Assembly (NCBI GenBank): GCA_963819645.1
Contig: CAWFWZ010000001.1
Span: forward strand, 868,001-932,000
Length of the DNA stretch: 64,000 nt
Direction: 5' to 3'
DNA from: CAVVDY01 sp963819645
GTDB taxonomy: Bacteria > Acidobacteriota > Terriglobia > Terriglobales > Acidobacteriaceae
Shown: positions 33,793 through 42,511 of the stretch, one piece after another
How positions within the stretch are numbered: the stretch's first letter is position 1
Layout of the letters: each line of letters opens with the position of its first letter
Translations under genes and position numbers: made by a program
The notes under the pieces: model-generated
Database searches by the model: none
Seen by the model: the letters and a program-made list of their open reading frames with translations, nothing else
What the model was told of the DNA's origin: nothing

Positions 33793-34644
33793 CTATAGCG
33801 TCTCGAGCGGAACGTGCTTCTTTGGCGGTGGGAATGCTCGGTCGAGCAAGTCAAAATCTTCGGCTGTCAGCGTAACATCCAGGGCGGAGCGATTCTCCTG
33901 CACGTGTGCGGCGCTACCCGCTCGGGGAATTGCGATGACCCGATCCTGCCGCAGCACCCACGCCAGGCCCACCTGCGCAGGAGTAGCGTCGTGCTTCAAC
34001 GCAATTCGTTGAAGTACCGGATGACTCAACATCCGGCCCTGTTCGATCGGGGAATAGGCCATGATCGGGAGCTCACGCTCGCGACACCACGGCAGCAGAT
34101 CAAACTCGATGCCACGCCGCGTGAGGTTATAAAGCACCTGGTCGGTGGCGACGCTGGCGCCGCCAATGACGCTGTCCAAGTCCTGCATGTCTGCCATCCC
34201 GAAATTACTCACACCCCAATACCGAATCTTGTGCGCCTGCATGAGCTCTTCGAAGCCGTCTATCGTGCTCTGAAGTGGTACGCGTCCGCGCCAGTGAAGC
34301 AGGTACAGGTCGAGCCGATCTGTCCGCAATCGTTGGAGGCTCTTTTCACAGGCCGCGACGGTTCCCGCTTCGTCTGCATGGTGGGGCAAGACCTTGCTGA
34401 CAAGAAACACTGAGTCCCTGCGTCCTGTAATGGCTTCGCCCACAAGCCGCTCGGTCGCGCCCGAGCCATACATCTCTGCGGTGTCAATCAGGGTCATGCC
34501 AAGGTCAATGCCCAGTTGCAGCGCCGCGACCTCCTGGTTGCGCGGATGCAGCCCCTCTGCAAGTCCCCAGGTGCCTTGTCCGAGCACCGGAACTGCTTCG
34601 CCCGACGGAAGAGCTGTATTGCGAACCGTAGAAGTTGACAACAT
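33793..34644 (-). CDS. Aldo/keto reductase
   Basis: 283 residues from ATG 34644 (GGAGG upstream); the longer frame to 34755 overlaps the UBP-finger gene and is rejected. The NADPH-dependent reductase tetrad is present: Asp and Tyr in DTAEMYGSGATERLVGEAI, Lys in FLVSKVLP, His in DLYLLHWRG. The AKR barrel signature VAIPRAGS-like (DRVIAIPRAGSAAHVQENRS) binds the cofactor phosphate. Members reduce small aldehydes, including methylglyoxal and lipid aldehydes. It follows the UBP-finger gene by 52 nt in the stress region. Confidence 0.9.
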   Translation of the reverse strand: MLSTSTVRNTALPSGEAVPVLGQGTWGLAEGLHPRNQEVAALQLGIDLGMTLIDTAEMYGSGATERLVGEAITGRRDSVFLVSKVLPHHADEAGTVAACEKSLQRLRTDRLDLYLLHWRGRVPLQSTIDGFEELMQAHKIRYWGVSNFGMADMQDLDSVIGGASVATDQVLYNLTRRGIEFDLLPWCRERELPIMAYSPIEQGRMLSHPVLQRIALKHDATPAQVGLAWVLRQDRVIAIPRAGSAAHVQENRSALDVTLTAEDFDLLDRAFPPPKKHVPLETL

Positions 34645-34696
34645 GAAAAGGCCTCCGAGTTTCATGCGTGAGTGTGAAGCCCGCTCGTTCAATGCC

Positions 34697-34987
34697 TTAG
34701 GCTGCGAGTTCGGCCACCTCAGCCTGGTCAATGTAGCACCAGACCCAAGCCTCACCTGGCTCGATCGACCGGATCAGCGGATGACGGACCTTTAGAAAAT
34801 GCTTGGTTGCATGTTTGTTTTTGGATGAATCGCAGCAGCCTACGTGTCCGCAACTCAGGCACATCCGTAGATGAACCCACGAATCCCCCATCGCCACGCA
34901 TTCCACACATACGTGCGTCGTCGTATCCGTGACTCGCACCTGGTCAAGGTGGCGACATTCTGATGGAAAGCTCTCGGGTATGACCAA
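34697..34987 (-). CDS. UBP-type zinc-finger protein
   Basis: 96 residues from TTG 34987 (GGAG 6 nt upstream). The whole protein is a ZnF-UBP domain: CRHLDQVRV, HVCVECVAMGDSWVHLRMCLSCGHVGCCDSSKNKHATKHFLKVRHPLIRSIEPGEAWVWCY, with the C/H ligands in the expected order. In eukaryotes this binds ubiquitin tails; bacterial versions are common but their partners are unknown. It is followed by the aldo/keto reductase. Confidence 0.88.
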   Translation of the reverse strand: MVIPESFPSECRHLDQVRVTDTTTHVCVECVAMGDSWVHLRMCLSCGHVGCCDSSKNKHATKHFLKVRHPLIRSIEPGEAWVWCYIDQAEVAELAA

Positions 34988-35067
34988 CTTAAGCTCCTTC
35001 GGGGCAGGCTGCCACTGCGGCGTCGGCTACAGGTGCCGGGTGATGATGAGCTCTCTTATCGCGCTCC

Positions 35068-35733
35068 TCAGATCTCCACTGTTATCTGATTGTCGACATC
35101 GGCGATGCCCGGGGCAGACCACGCCGTGCGACCTGCTTCTTCCTTTTCGGCCCATGACCGAACGGTTCCCTTCAAAATGGCCTTGCTGCCCTGGACTTCA
35201 ACGGTGATTCTGCGGGCGTCAAGCTGAGCGTCCCGCACCAGCGCGTCCTGGATCTTCTTCTTAAGATCCGCGGCGGCCACCTTGGGTTTTACTACGATCA
35301 CGTTCGTGACTCCTTTGACCCCAGCCAAGCGACGCACAACCCGCTCAGCATCGCTCTTCTGGTATTGCCACTCGACCTCGCCTTTCAGCGTGACCCAACC
35401 CTTGGAAACGGTAACCTTGACCTTATCTGCGGGCACAAAAGCGTCCCATTCGAGCGCGTGGACCGCCGCCTCTGCAATATCCGCGTCAGTGCGCTCATTT
35501 GCCAATCGAACCTCGATATCGTTCGCGACCGCCTTGACGCCGGGAGCGCGATGCGCAGCTTCCTCAGCGCTCCACTTCTTCAGGTACGAATCCACCCATC
35601 CCGTGAGAGTGACTACGCCGTCTTTCACAGAAACGCCAATTTCGTTCGGTAGCACCTGCGCGTCCCATTTGAGCTCGGCCAATACGTCTTTCTGAATCTC
35701 CTCGTCAGTTCGAATCAGTGTTGCGACTGCCAT
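35068..35733 (-). CDS. Triple BON-domain cytoplasmic protein
   Basis: 221 residues without a signal peptide. Three BON modules in tandem: about 8-75 (DEEIQKDVLAELKWDAQVLPNEIGVSVKDGVVTLTGWVDSYLKKWSAEEAA), 82-150 (DADIAEAAVHALEWDAFVPADKVKVTVSKGWVTLKGEVEWQYQK) and 155-221 (LKKKIQDALVRDAQLDARRITVEVQGSKAILKGTV). This three-BON form is widespread in stress-related loci and differs from the periplasmic BON protein at 24055. An AGGAG ribosome-binding site precedes the start. Confidence 0.88.
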   Translation of the reverse strand: MAVATLIRTDEEIQKDVLAELKWDAQVLPNEIGVSVKDGVVTLTGWVDSYLKKWSAEEAAHRAPGVKAVANDIEVRLANERTDADIAEAAVHALEWDAFVPADKVKVTVSKGWVTLKGEVEWQYQKSDAERVVRRLAGVKGVTNVIVVKPKVAAADLKKKIQDALVRDAQLDARRITVEVQGSKAILKGTVRSWAEKEEAGRTAWSAPGIADVDNQITVEI

Positions 35734-36193
35734 ATATCAATTCTCCTTCTGTTGCATCTAGTGCAGGCGCAGGGCTGTTTTCGGGTGTGCATCGTCGAAA
35801 TCAGACCCTTCGCTCCAACGCAATCAGCATTCAATGCTAGCGGGGGAGGGGCGCCGCGAAAATTGGCGTGATGTCGCAATTTCCCTGCGCAAATGAGCGT
35901 AGATGCGATTACTCGGAGCGATTCAAGCAGTAATAAGACTTTGGTTGGAATTGTCTGAAGTAGTGCGAACTCTTACGCTTTCTGATTTAGCTCTGGCCTA
36001 TACCAATCTCCTAGTTCAGCCTATACCGTCGGATTCACTCCTCTTCTCTCCGCATAGTCAATATCCTCACACCTGATGAGTCGCTAGGATTGGAGTTTAA
36101 GACACCCGGTGCCAGACTATCTGCGATGTCTCTGGCGGGTACGCATAGCACGGAGCAGCGTAACCGTGATTCGTGTTGTACAAGGTGATTTCC
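35734..36193. other. Intergenic region between divergent genes
   Basis: About 460 nt containing the promoters of the BON gene and the VWA gene. No gene, repeat or terminator is recognised. Confidence 0.4.
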
Positions 36194-37342
36194 ATGCGCA
36201 ATGAAAGAATGTCAATTTCGAAGCTGGCGATACTCCTGTTTTTCGTCTCCTCGGCTTCAGGCCTTCGTGCACAAGCAGCTCCTTCCGCTGAATCCGGCAA
36301 GACCACTGTCCAGAGTCATCCCGCTGCACCGCTTTTCAAGAACAAGCAAGGCAAGCAGAAGACTTCGGCCTACTACGACCCTGCGACCCAAACGGTAACC
36401 TTAAACGTTATTGTTCAAACTCCCGCTGGCTACTTTATTCCCGACCTTCACCCCGACAACTTCGCCGTTTTTGAGAACGGCGTTCGGCAGCAAAACGTGG
36501 AGGTGCATGTGGAGCATGCGCTGGTGAAGCTGGGATTGCTGCTGGAGTATGGCAGCCGCTTTCCTTCCTTGAAGTCGATGCTGGGGACTGATGTCCGGGC
36601 CGCCGCCCACCAACTGCTGTCGACGCTCACCCCCGCCGATAGGGTTCAGGCGTGGACATACGGTGATACCGTGCACAACCTCAACGACAAGTTCGTGGAT
36701 GCAACCGATGCGGACCAAAGAGTGCTCGGGTTGGAAGATCCTTCCTTTTCGGAATCGAATCTATATGACTCCCTCCTGTCCGTCGCAAGCCGGATGAAAC
36801 TGGTTAAGGGAAATACGGCGATTATCCTGCTGTCGTCCGGCATAAACACGTTCAGCAAAGCTACCTACCAGGATGTGGTTACCAGCCTGAATAACACGGA
36901 GGTTCCGGTTTACGTTGTGGGACTCACAACGATGCTGCGCCTTTACGCAACGACCAACGGTGCTCCAGCGGGCATCGCTTGGCAAAAAGCTGAGCATGAC
37001 CTGGAGGGCATCGCCACCGCTTCTGCAGGCCGAGCCTACTTCCCTGAGAACACGATTGATCTGGCGCCGATCTTCGACGATCTGATGGAGAATCTAAAGG
37101 TACGGTACGTGGTGACCTACAAGTCGCCAGCTGGCAGTGATCTAAACAGTCCGAGAACGGTGCGCGTCAGTCTGGTTGACCCAAGATCCGGAGCCCCACT
37201 GCGCGCAATAGATGAGAATGGCAAGCCAATTCAGACAGTCGTCGTTGCTCCGGAAAGCTACATACCGGCACAAGCGTCGCGGCATTTGACGGATACGATG
37301 CTTCAGCGTCCGGCCATCAACAACCCTCATGGCTATAAGTAA
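36194..37342 (+). CDS. VWFA-related secreted protein (acidobacterial type)
   Basis: 382 residues from ATG 36194 (AAGGTG 7 nt upstream). Signal peptide MRNERMSISKLAILLFFVSS cleaves near LRAQA. A beta segment (TVTLNVIVQTPAGYFIPDLHPDNFAVFENGVRQ) precedes the VWA fold (about 115-300: LGLLLEYGSRFPSLKSM, DRVQAWTYGD, NTAIILLSSGINTFSKATYQDVV, VPVYVVGLTT). The metal-site DxSxS is replaced by EYGSR, so the usual MIDAS may be lost. A C-terminal beta domain ends in VVTYKSPAG. It matches the VWFA-related family expanded in acidobacteria; the ligand is unknown. Confidence 0.82.
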   Translation: MRNERMSISKLAILLFFVSSASGLRAQAAPSAESGKTTVQSHPAAPLFKNKQGKQKTSAYYDPATQTVTLNVIVQTPAGYFIPDLHPDNFAVFENGVRQQNVEVHVEHALVKLGLLLEYGSRFPSLKSMLGTDVRAAAHQLLSTLTPADRVQAWTYGDTVHNLNDKFVDATDADQRVLGLEDPSFSESNLYDSLLSVASRMKLVKGNTAIILLSSGINTFSKATYQDVVTSLNNTEVPVYVVGLTTMLRLYATTNGAPAGIAWQKAEHDLEGIATASAGRAYFPENTIDLAPIFDDLMENLKVRYVVTYKSPAGSDLNSPRTVRVSLVDPRSGAPLRAIDENGKPIQTVVVAPESYIPAQASRHLTDTMLQRPAINNPHGYK

Positions 37343-37611
37343 ATGCCTATCGTGCTCCCGTCTTTTGCATATCGTGCAGATGTAAGGATGATTGAGAGCG
37401 GAGGCGGCACGGCCGCCAATCCCGGAAACGCTCCAAGGTCTGGGGAGCTTGCGCAATGATTCGATAACTCGGGCGGCCCTTGGTGGTTAGTCGGCGTCGT
37501 ATTCCACTTCGATGTATTGCCGCGACCGGAAGGAACCGATCTGTTGTCGGCAAGACGTAAGTTCAACGATCACTGACAATACCGTTCAAGTCGTCTGAGA
37601 GGAGGAGCAGT

Positions 37612-38565
37612 ATGAAGTCGGCCCAGTATTGTGCGCCCGCAAATGACGCTGTCGAGAATCGCGCGCGCTTTATTACGCGTCCCAAATTCCACTGCAATTC
37701 GATCTGCGCAATTCCATTCGCGAAGCTTTTCCTCCTCCTCTCGCTCACGGCGCTTCTCGCATTTCGAGCGACGGCGCAGAACGCGCCGCCTCCGCCTCCT
37801 CCACCAGCGCCGGCCGCTCCCGAGCCTGCGCCGCCTGGCCCGCCGCTCACCGAGAAACAATTGGAAAATCTCGTTAGCCGCATCGCGCTGTATCCCGATC
37901 CGCTGCTTGCACAAATCCTGACGGCATCTACCTATTGGAACGAAATCCCCGAGGCCGCCGCGTGGGCCGACGAGCACAGCAATCTCAAAGGCGAAGTGCT
38001 TGCCAACGCGATTCGTGAAGATAATTTGCAGTGGGACCCGAGCGTACTCGCGTTGATCCCGTTTCCGTCGGTGCTTGACATGATGGCGAAAGATCCGGCG
38101 TGGACTGAGCAGCTCGGCAACGCGGTGCTCGTGCAGCGCGGGGACGTCATGGACGCCGTGCAGCGTCTGCGCAGACAGGCGCGCAAGTATGGCTACTTGC
38201 AGACGAATCCGTACTGCAACGTCGTCGAAACCGACGGCTATGTGGAAATCTTGCCAGTCAATCCGGCGTACATCTATGTGCCCTTTTACGACCCGTTCGT
38301 GGTGTTTGGTCCTCCCCGCCCGGGATTTTTCGTTGGCGGAGCGATCCGGTGGGGGCCGCCGGTGATCATCACCGCTGGATTTTTCCCGTTTGGATGGGTG
38401 CATCCGTATTTTTTGTGGGGCGCGCACACCATCTATTTCGATCGCACCCCGTGGAGTCGCGTTTGGGTGAATCGCGGCTACTACCGTCAACCGTATGCAC
38501 ATCCGTGGGTCCCACGGCCAGGGCCTCGCGTCGAAGTGCACCCTCACGTCCACGTGAAGAAATAG
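37612..38565 (+). CDS. DUF3300 secreted protein
   Basis: 317 residues with GAGGAGG upstream. A long N-region with hydrophobic core KLFLLLSLTALLAFRATAQ (about 39-57) acts as a signal peptide, then a Pro-rich linker (about 58-80). DUF3300 follows (about 80-235: LENLVSRIALYPDPLLAQILTASTYW, SVLALIPFPSVLDMMAKDPAW, YVEILPVNPAYIYVPFYDP). The C-terminus is Trp/Tyr/His-rich (WGPPVIITAGFFPFGWVHPYF). The domain is common in soil bacteria and has no known activity. Confidence 0.85.
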   Translation: MKSAQYCAPANDAVENRARFITRPKFHCNSICAIPFAKLFLLLSLTALLAFRATAQNAPPPPPPPAPAAPEPAPPGPPLTEKQLENLVSRIALYPDPLLAQILTASTYWNEIPEAAAWADEHSNLKGEVLANAIREDNLQWDPSVLALIPFPSVLDMMAKDPAWTEQLGNAVLVQRGDVMDAVQRLRRQARKYGYLQTNPYCNVVETDGYVEILPVNPAYIYVPFYDPFVVFGPPRPGFFVGGAIRWGPPVIITAGFFPFGWVHPYFLWGAHTIYFDRTPWSRVWVNRGYYRQPYAHPWVPRPGPRVEVHPHVHVKK

Positions 38566-38706
38566 ATCGCCACGCTCTCGACAGCAACAAGCGTCCGGAA
38601 TGAGGCAAGCGACCAAAAATCACAACTCGCAGTTGTTCGAATGCTTTACAGGATCCGATAGTCTCACTTCGCGCTGGAGCGGCGGACCGGGTATGACGGC
38701 GGCTGG

Positions 38707-39666
38707 ATGAATGATTTCATAAAAGAGCCTGTTTCACTTTCGCTCGTCGGCAAGTGCGTTGCGGCAGTTGTTGGAATCCTGTTCATCCACGCCACGTTTC
38801 GGGTGCTCGAACAAACGCTGCCCAGGCGCTTTGGCCGGGCCGACGCGCGTTACAGGGTCCGCAAGTTCGTGGTCTTTTGCGGATACCTTGCGATTCTACT
38901 TTTCCTCGCCATCCTCTTTGAAGATCGCTTGGGTCGCCTCAGCTTTGCTTTGGGTGTCGCTGGCGCGGGTGTGGCAGTGGCCCTCCAGGACGTGCTGGCC
39001 AGCATTGCAGGTGCTTTCTCGATCGGTTTTTCAAAACTGTATAGCGTGGGCGATAGAGTTCAGATCGGCGATATTCGCGGTGACGTGATCGACATCGGAC
39101 TCCTGCGAACGACGCTGATGGAAACGGGGAACTGGGTCAGCAAGGACTTATACAACGGCCGGATCGCTCGCATCCCCAACAGCACCGTCTTGAAAGGGTC
39201 TGTCTTCAACTACTCGCAGGGATTCCGGTTTATCTGGGACGAGATTAAAGTTGTGCTTACAGGCACCAGCGACTCCCAATTTGCCAGGGCGATGCTTTTG
39301 AGGGTAGCCAAAGAGGCGATTGGTGAGTACCTGTTGGAGGCACAGTCCTCCTGGAAAACTATGAGCGAAAATTATCACAGCGAAAATCCTCCGTTAGAAC
39401 CTACCGTCGCCCTAGCAATAAAATCCGGGTCGCTCGAATTCACCGTCAGCTATGTTGTGGACTACACGAAGCGGACTGCCATGCAAGATCGGTTGTTCGC
39501 GAAAATCGCAGAGGAAGTGACGGATAGCAACGGACGGTTCACATGGGCATCATCGGCAATTACTGTCATAAGCCAGCCAGTGACTCCGGACCCGATCGAA
39601 GCCCGCCAGACATTGTCGAGCCTCAGCGCGGACGAAGCGGCGGGTTCCGTAAATCGTGATCGATGA
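38707..39666 (+). CDS. MscS-family mechanosensitive channel
   Basis: 319 residues. Three hydrophobic segments: about 13-30 (KCVAAVVGILFIHATFRV), 54-72 (VFCGYLAILLFLAILFE) and 77-103, the pore helix LSFALGVAGAGVAVALQDVLASIAGAFSI with the Ala/Gly-rich packing of TM3. The beta domain continues SVGDRVQIGDIRGDVIDIGL and ARIPNSTVLKGSVFNYS, both family signatures. It releases solutes on osmotic downshock. Confidence 0.9.
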   Translation: MNDFIKEPVSLSLVGKCVAAVVGILFIHATFRVLEQTLPRRFGRADARYRVRKFVVFCGYLAILLFLAILFEDRLGRLSFALGVAGAGVAVALQDVLASIAGAFSIGFSKLYSVGDRVQIGDIRGDVIDIGLLRTTLMETGNWVSKDLYNGRIARIPNSTVLKGSVFNYSQGFRFIWDEIKVVLTGTSDSQFARAMLLRVAKEAIGEYLLEAQSSWKTMSENYHSENPPLEPTVALAIKSGSLEFTVSYVVDYTKRTAMQDRLFAKIAEEVTDSNGRFTWASSAITVISQPVTPDPIEARQTLSSLSADEAAGSVNRDR

Positions 39667-39709
39667 GAAAGTGCTTGTGGAATGTGACGAGAATAGGTGC
39701 CGCGATCGA

Positions 39710-40183
39710 TCATCCGAGTAACTTACCCGCGAGCCAGTAATCGACACTGAACTTTCCCGGACCAGAGCAGAGCAGCCAGATAAAGAAGAGCACATACAGG
39801 ACTTCCGGAAGGTAGAGGAAATCGTCGAGCCAATTCAGAGGCGAAAGTCTTTTAGGCAGGGTGGAAAGCGCGCTGGTCAGGACGGCGACAGTCATATCGA
39901 TCAATAGAGCCATGCAAGCGGGGCTGGAAAGAAATCCCACGGCCAGCAGGGATCCGCAAACGAATTCGACACTCGCCACGAAATAAGCTGTCTGACGGGG
40001 AAACGGCACTTTGGCCTTAACCAGCGTTTCGTAGACAGGTTTCGTGCCGCCGGCGACAAACAGTTTGTTTGCCCCGGAGATAGCGAAGAACAACCCGATC
40101 GAAACCCGCACCAGCAGGATGGCATATTGCTCCAACGCACTGCTACCCAGCAGGCCAAACTGGATCAACTGTTTCCAATTCAC
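39710..40183 (-). CDS. DoxX-family membrane protein
   Basis: 157 residues from GTG. Four hydrophobic segments: YAILLVRVSIGLFFAISGANKLF, TAYFVASVEFVCGSLLAVGFLSS, ALLIDMTVAVLTSAL and LPEVLYVLFFIWLLCSG. The GLFFAISGANKLF block is the DoxX/SURF4 signature. DoxX is the quinol-oxidase-linked small subunit in some systems, but stand-alone members have no firm function. Confidence 0.85.
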   Translation of the reverse strand: MNWKQLIQFGLLGSSALEQYAILLVRVSIGLFFAISGANKLFVAGGTKPVYETLVKAKVPFPRQTAYFVASVEFVCGSLLAVGFLSSPACMALLIDMTVAVLTSALSTLPKRLSPLNWLDDFLYLPEVLYVLFFIWLLCSGPGKFSVDYWLAGKLLG

Positions 40184-40215
40184 CTCTTATCCCTCCATCG
40201 CTTGCGGCCTCGAGA

Positions 40216-40635
40216 TTATGTACCCATCCGTTCGACCCATTGAGCGCGCCATGCGGGAGCCGGGAATGGATCCGCAAAATATTGTGTCTCCCGCGCAACC
40301 TTGTCGCCCCTGAACTCCATGATGCTTACGGTGTAGGACGGCTTGCCATCATAGGTCAGGACGAATTCGGTGACCCAAAGATCACCGCTGCCAATGATTC
40401 GTTGGATAGTAAACCGCTTTTTGCTCGGCTGACTAGCGCGTTGGCCCTGTATGTTGCGTCGGCCGCGGGTTAGCTCGCCTGACTGCGGGTATTCGAGCAC
40501 CGCGTCCTCGTGATAAATGACGTGCTCGGTTTCAAAATCGTTGGCATCGGATGCCGCCCAATGCTGATCCAGTGCCGCACGAATCGCGTGATCTCGCGTT
40601 CCAGAATCGCGCTCACTCTTTTGTTGATGGTTCAT
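40216..40635 (-). CDS. SnoaL-like / nuclear transport factor 2-fold protein
   Basis: 139 residues from ATG 40635 (AAGG 7 nt upstream). The fold is read from the initial helix (RAALDQHWAASDANDFETEHVIYHEDAVLEYPQSGEL), then RGRRNIQGQRASQPSKKRF, then strands VTEFVLTYDGKPSYTVSIMEFRGDKVARETQYFADPFPAPAWRA. The form is a cone-shaped barrel that binds small hydrophobic molecules; some act as isomerases or hydrolases. Ligand unknown. Divergent from pepD. Confidence 0.8.
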   Translation of the reverse strand: MNHQQKSERDSGTRDHAIRAALDQHWAASDANDFETEHVIYHEDAVLEYPQSGELTRGRRNIQGQRASQPSKKRFTIQRIIGSGDLWVTEFVLTYDGKPSYTVSIMEFRGDKVARETQYFADPFPAPAWRAQWVERMGT

Positions 40636-40782
40636 CTTCAACCTTCAGTTCGACAACACGCTAAATGTTTTTTTGGTTTCGCTGATCGTCTTTCGCAAAT
40701 GTTTGCGCTCTATAAGCGGCGGTGTGAAAGAATGGCTTCGGTTGTGAGATGTCGTGAAATTTTATCAGGAGTGAGTCCTTAT

Positions 40783-42234
40783 ATGGCAACGGCTACAGCG
40801 ATGACAGGATTGGAACCGAAGGAGTTGTGGAAGCATTTTGACGCGCTCGCGGCAATTCCGCGAGGATCCGGGAATGAGGCAAAGGCGCGCGAGTATGTGC
40901 TGGGAATCGCGAAACGGCTGGGGCTGGAAGCGGTGCAGGACAAGGTGGGCAACACGGTGATTCGTAAACCTGCTCATGCAGGCCGTGAGTCCGCCGCCAT
41001 GGCGCTGCTACAGGGCCACCTCGACATGGTGTGCGAGAAGAACGAGGGTACGGCCCATAACTTCGAGACCGACCCAATCAAGGTAGTGCGCGACGGCGAC
41101 TGGCTGAAAGCGGAGGGCACAACGCTAGGCTCCGATAACGGCGTCGGGGTTGCCGCCTCACTGGCAGTAATGGAAAGCACCGACATCGCACATGGCCCGC
41201 TGGAGTTCGTCTACACCATCGACGAAGAATCGGGGCTGACCGGCGCTGCGGAATTTCCTGCCGGCCTGCTCAAATCGAAATACTTTCTAAACCTCGACAA
41301 TGAAGAAACAGCCACGCTTTGCATTGGTTGTGCCGGTGGAGTCAAGACGACGGCGCGCCGCAAGGTGACGCTGCTGCCTGCGGCTGCCGGTGATGCCTAC
41401 CGCATCAAGGTGTTCGGGCTCAAGGGCGGCCACTCGGGCGTTGACATTCATCAGGGTCGCGGAAACGCAGTGCGTATCCTGGGCAGCCTGTTGCAGAAGG
41501 TCCTCGATCTTCCGGCATCGTTGGGAAATATCAGCGGAGGCAGCGCGCAGAACGCGATTCCGCGCGAAGCCTCGGCGGTGGTGGTCGTCGATCCCAAACT
41601 CGCCTCTGAACTGAAAGAGATGGTCGCCAAAGCCGAGGAGGAGCTTAAGGCCGACCTGGGCGGCTTCGATCCCGGACTACAGATCAGCGTGGAGAAAACA
41701 GAGCGCCCAGAGAAGGTGGTGCAGGCCGCCGACGCTAAGCGCGCGATGGATCTGCTGGCGACCTTGCATCATGGCGTGCTGGCGATGAGCCCGGATGTTC
41801 CCGGACTGGTGCAGAACTCAACCAACCTGGCGATTGTTGCTCTGAAGGGCGACACCGTGGAGATCGTCACCAGCCAGCGCAGCGCGATTGAGAGCAGCAA
41901 GAACGCGGCGGCGCGCATGGTCGCGACCGCTTGCCAACTCGCCGGATTCGAGACCGAGCATAGCGGCGGCTATCCCGGTTGGAAGCCCGATCCGCATAGC
42001 GAGATTGTGGAGAAACTTCAGAAAGTGCACCAGCAGGTTTTCGGGCAAGAGGGAAAGCTGATCGCGATGCATGCGGGACTGGAGTGCGGCGTCATCGGCG
42101 AGAAGTATCCGGGGATGCAGATGATTTCGTTTGGGCCAACCATTGTCGACCCGCATAGTCCCCACGAGCGGGTGCAGATCTCAACCGTCGATAGCTTCTG
42201 GCGGTTCCTGCGGCAGGCGCTGGAGGCGATTTAA
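40783..42234 (+). CDS. pepD: Aminoacyl-histidine dipeptidase (PepD, M20 family)
   Basis: 483 residues from ATG 40783 (AGGAGTGAG upstream); a longer open frame upstream is not conserved. Metallopeptidase ligands: His and Asp in LLQGHLDMVCEKN, TTLGSDNGVGVAA, catalytic Glu-Glu in YTIDEESGLTGA, Asp in FLNLDNEE. Dimerisation/lid insert GLKGGHSGVDIHQGRGNAVR, and terminal VDPHSPHERVQI with the last His. It cleaves unspecific dipeptides such as Xaa-His in the cytoplasm, recycling amino acids. Overall size and motif order match E. coli PepD. Confidence 0.92.
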   Translation: MATATAMTGLEPKELWKHFDALAAIPRGSGNEAKAREYVLGIAKRLGLEAVQDKVGNTVIRKPAHAGRESAAMALLQGHLDMVCEKNEGTAHNFETDPIKVVRDGDWLKAEGTTLGSDNGVGVAASLAVMESTDIAHGPLEFVYTIDEESGLTGAAEFPAGLLKSKYFLNLDNEETATLCIGCAGGVKTTARRKVTLLPAAAGDAYRIKVFGLKGGHSGVDIHQGRGNAVRILGSLLQKVLDLPASLGNISGGSAQNAIPREASAVVVVDPKLASELKEMVAKAEEELKADLGGFDPGLQISVEKTERPEKVVQAADAKRAMDLLATLHHGVLAMSPDVPGLVQNSTNLAIVALKGDTVEIVTSQRSAIESSKNAAARMVATACQLAGFETEHSGGYPGWKPDPHSEIVEKLQKVHQQVFGQEGKLIAMHAGLECGVIGEKYPGMQMISFGPTIVDPHSPHERVQISTVDSFWRFLRQALEAI

Positions 42235-42271
42235 GGGAAGGCGTTCGAGCTCGATGGAGAGGGTGGCATAA

Positions 42272-42448
42272 ATGAAATGGGAATACAGAATCGAGCGTGT
42301 CACGTTTTCGCTCGGCAGCGGCGGCAACGAGACTGAGGAAACCGTCAGACAACTCAACGGTCTCGGTGACAAAGGGTGGGAAGCTGTCTCTATGTGGGAC
42401 GGATCGCTGGGCACTCACGTTCTTTTGAAACGGCAGATCTTGAAGTAG
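42272..42448 (+). CDS. Small DUF4177-like protein (58 aa)
   Basis: A short gene starting MKWEYRIERVTFSLGSGGNE and ending LGDKGWEAVSMWDGSLGTHV LLKRQILK. The pattern WEYxxxx ... LNxLGxxGWExVxM ... LLKR is that of the tiny DUF4177 family. The pepD stop lies 37 nt upstream on the same strand. Function is unknown. Confidence 0.65.
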   Translation: MKWEYRIERVTFSLGSGGNETEETVRQLNGLGDKGWEAVSMWDGSLGTHVLLKRQILK

Positions 42449-42511
42449 CGCGGAATCGCCGATTTGCCCTCCGCTCTCAGGTTGGCCGCACAACGCCTGT
42501 GAACCGGTTGC

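Noticed and set aside
34645..34755. N-terminal extension of the aldo/keto reductase
   Set aside because: It overlaps the UBP zinc-finger gene and lacks conservation; GGAGG before the ATG at 34644 supports the shorter form.
37570..38616. Long minus-strand frame (348 codons)
   Set aside because: Antisense to the DUF3300 gene; Arg-rich run opposite the proline-rich linker is an artefact of the codon pattern.
40510..40782. N-terminal extension of PepD
   Set aside because: It lies opposite the SnoaL-like gene and its promoter, and PepD homologues start at the MATATAMTGLEP position.
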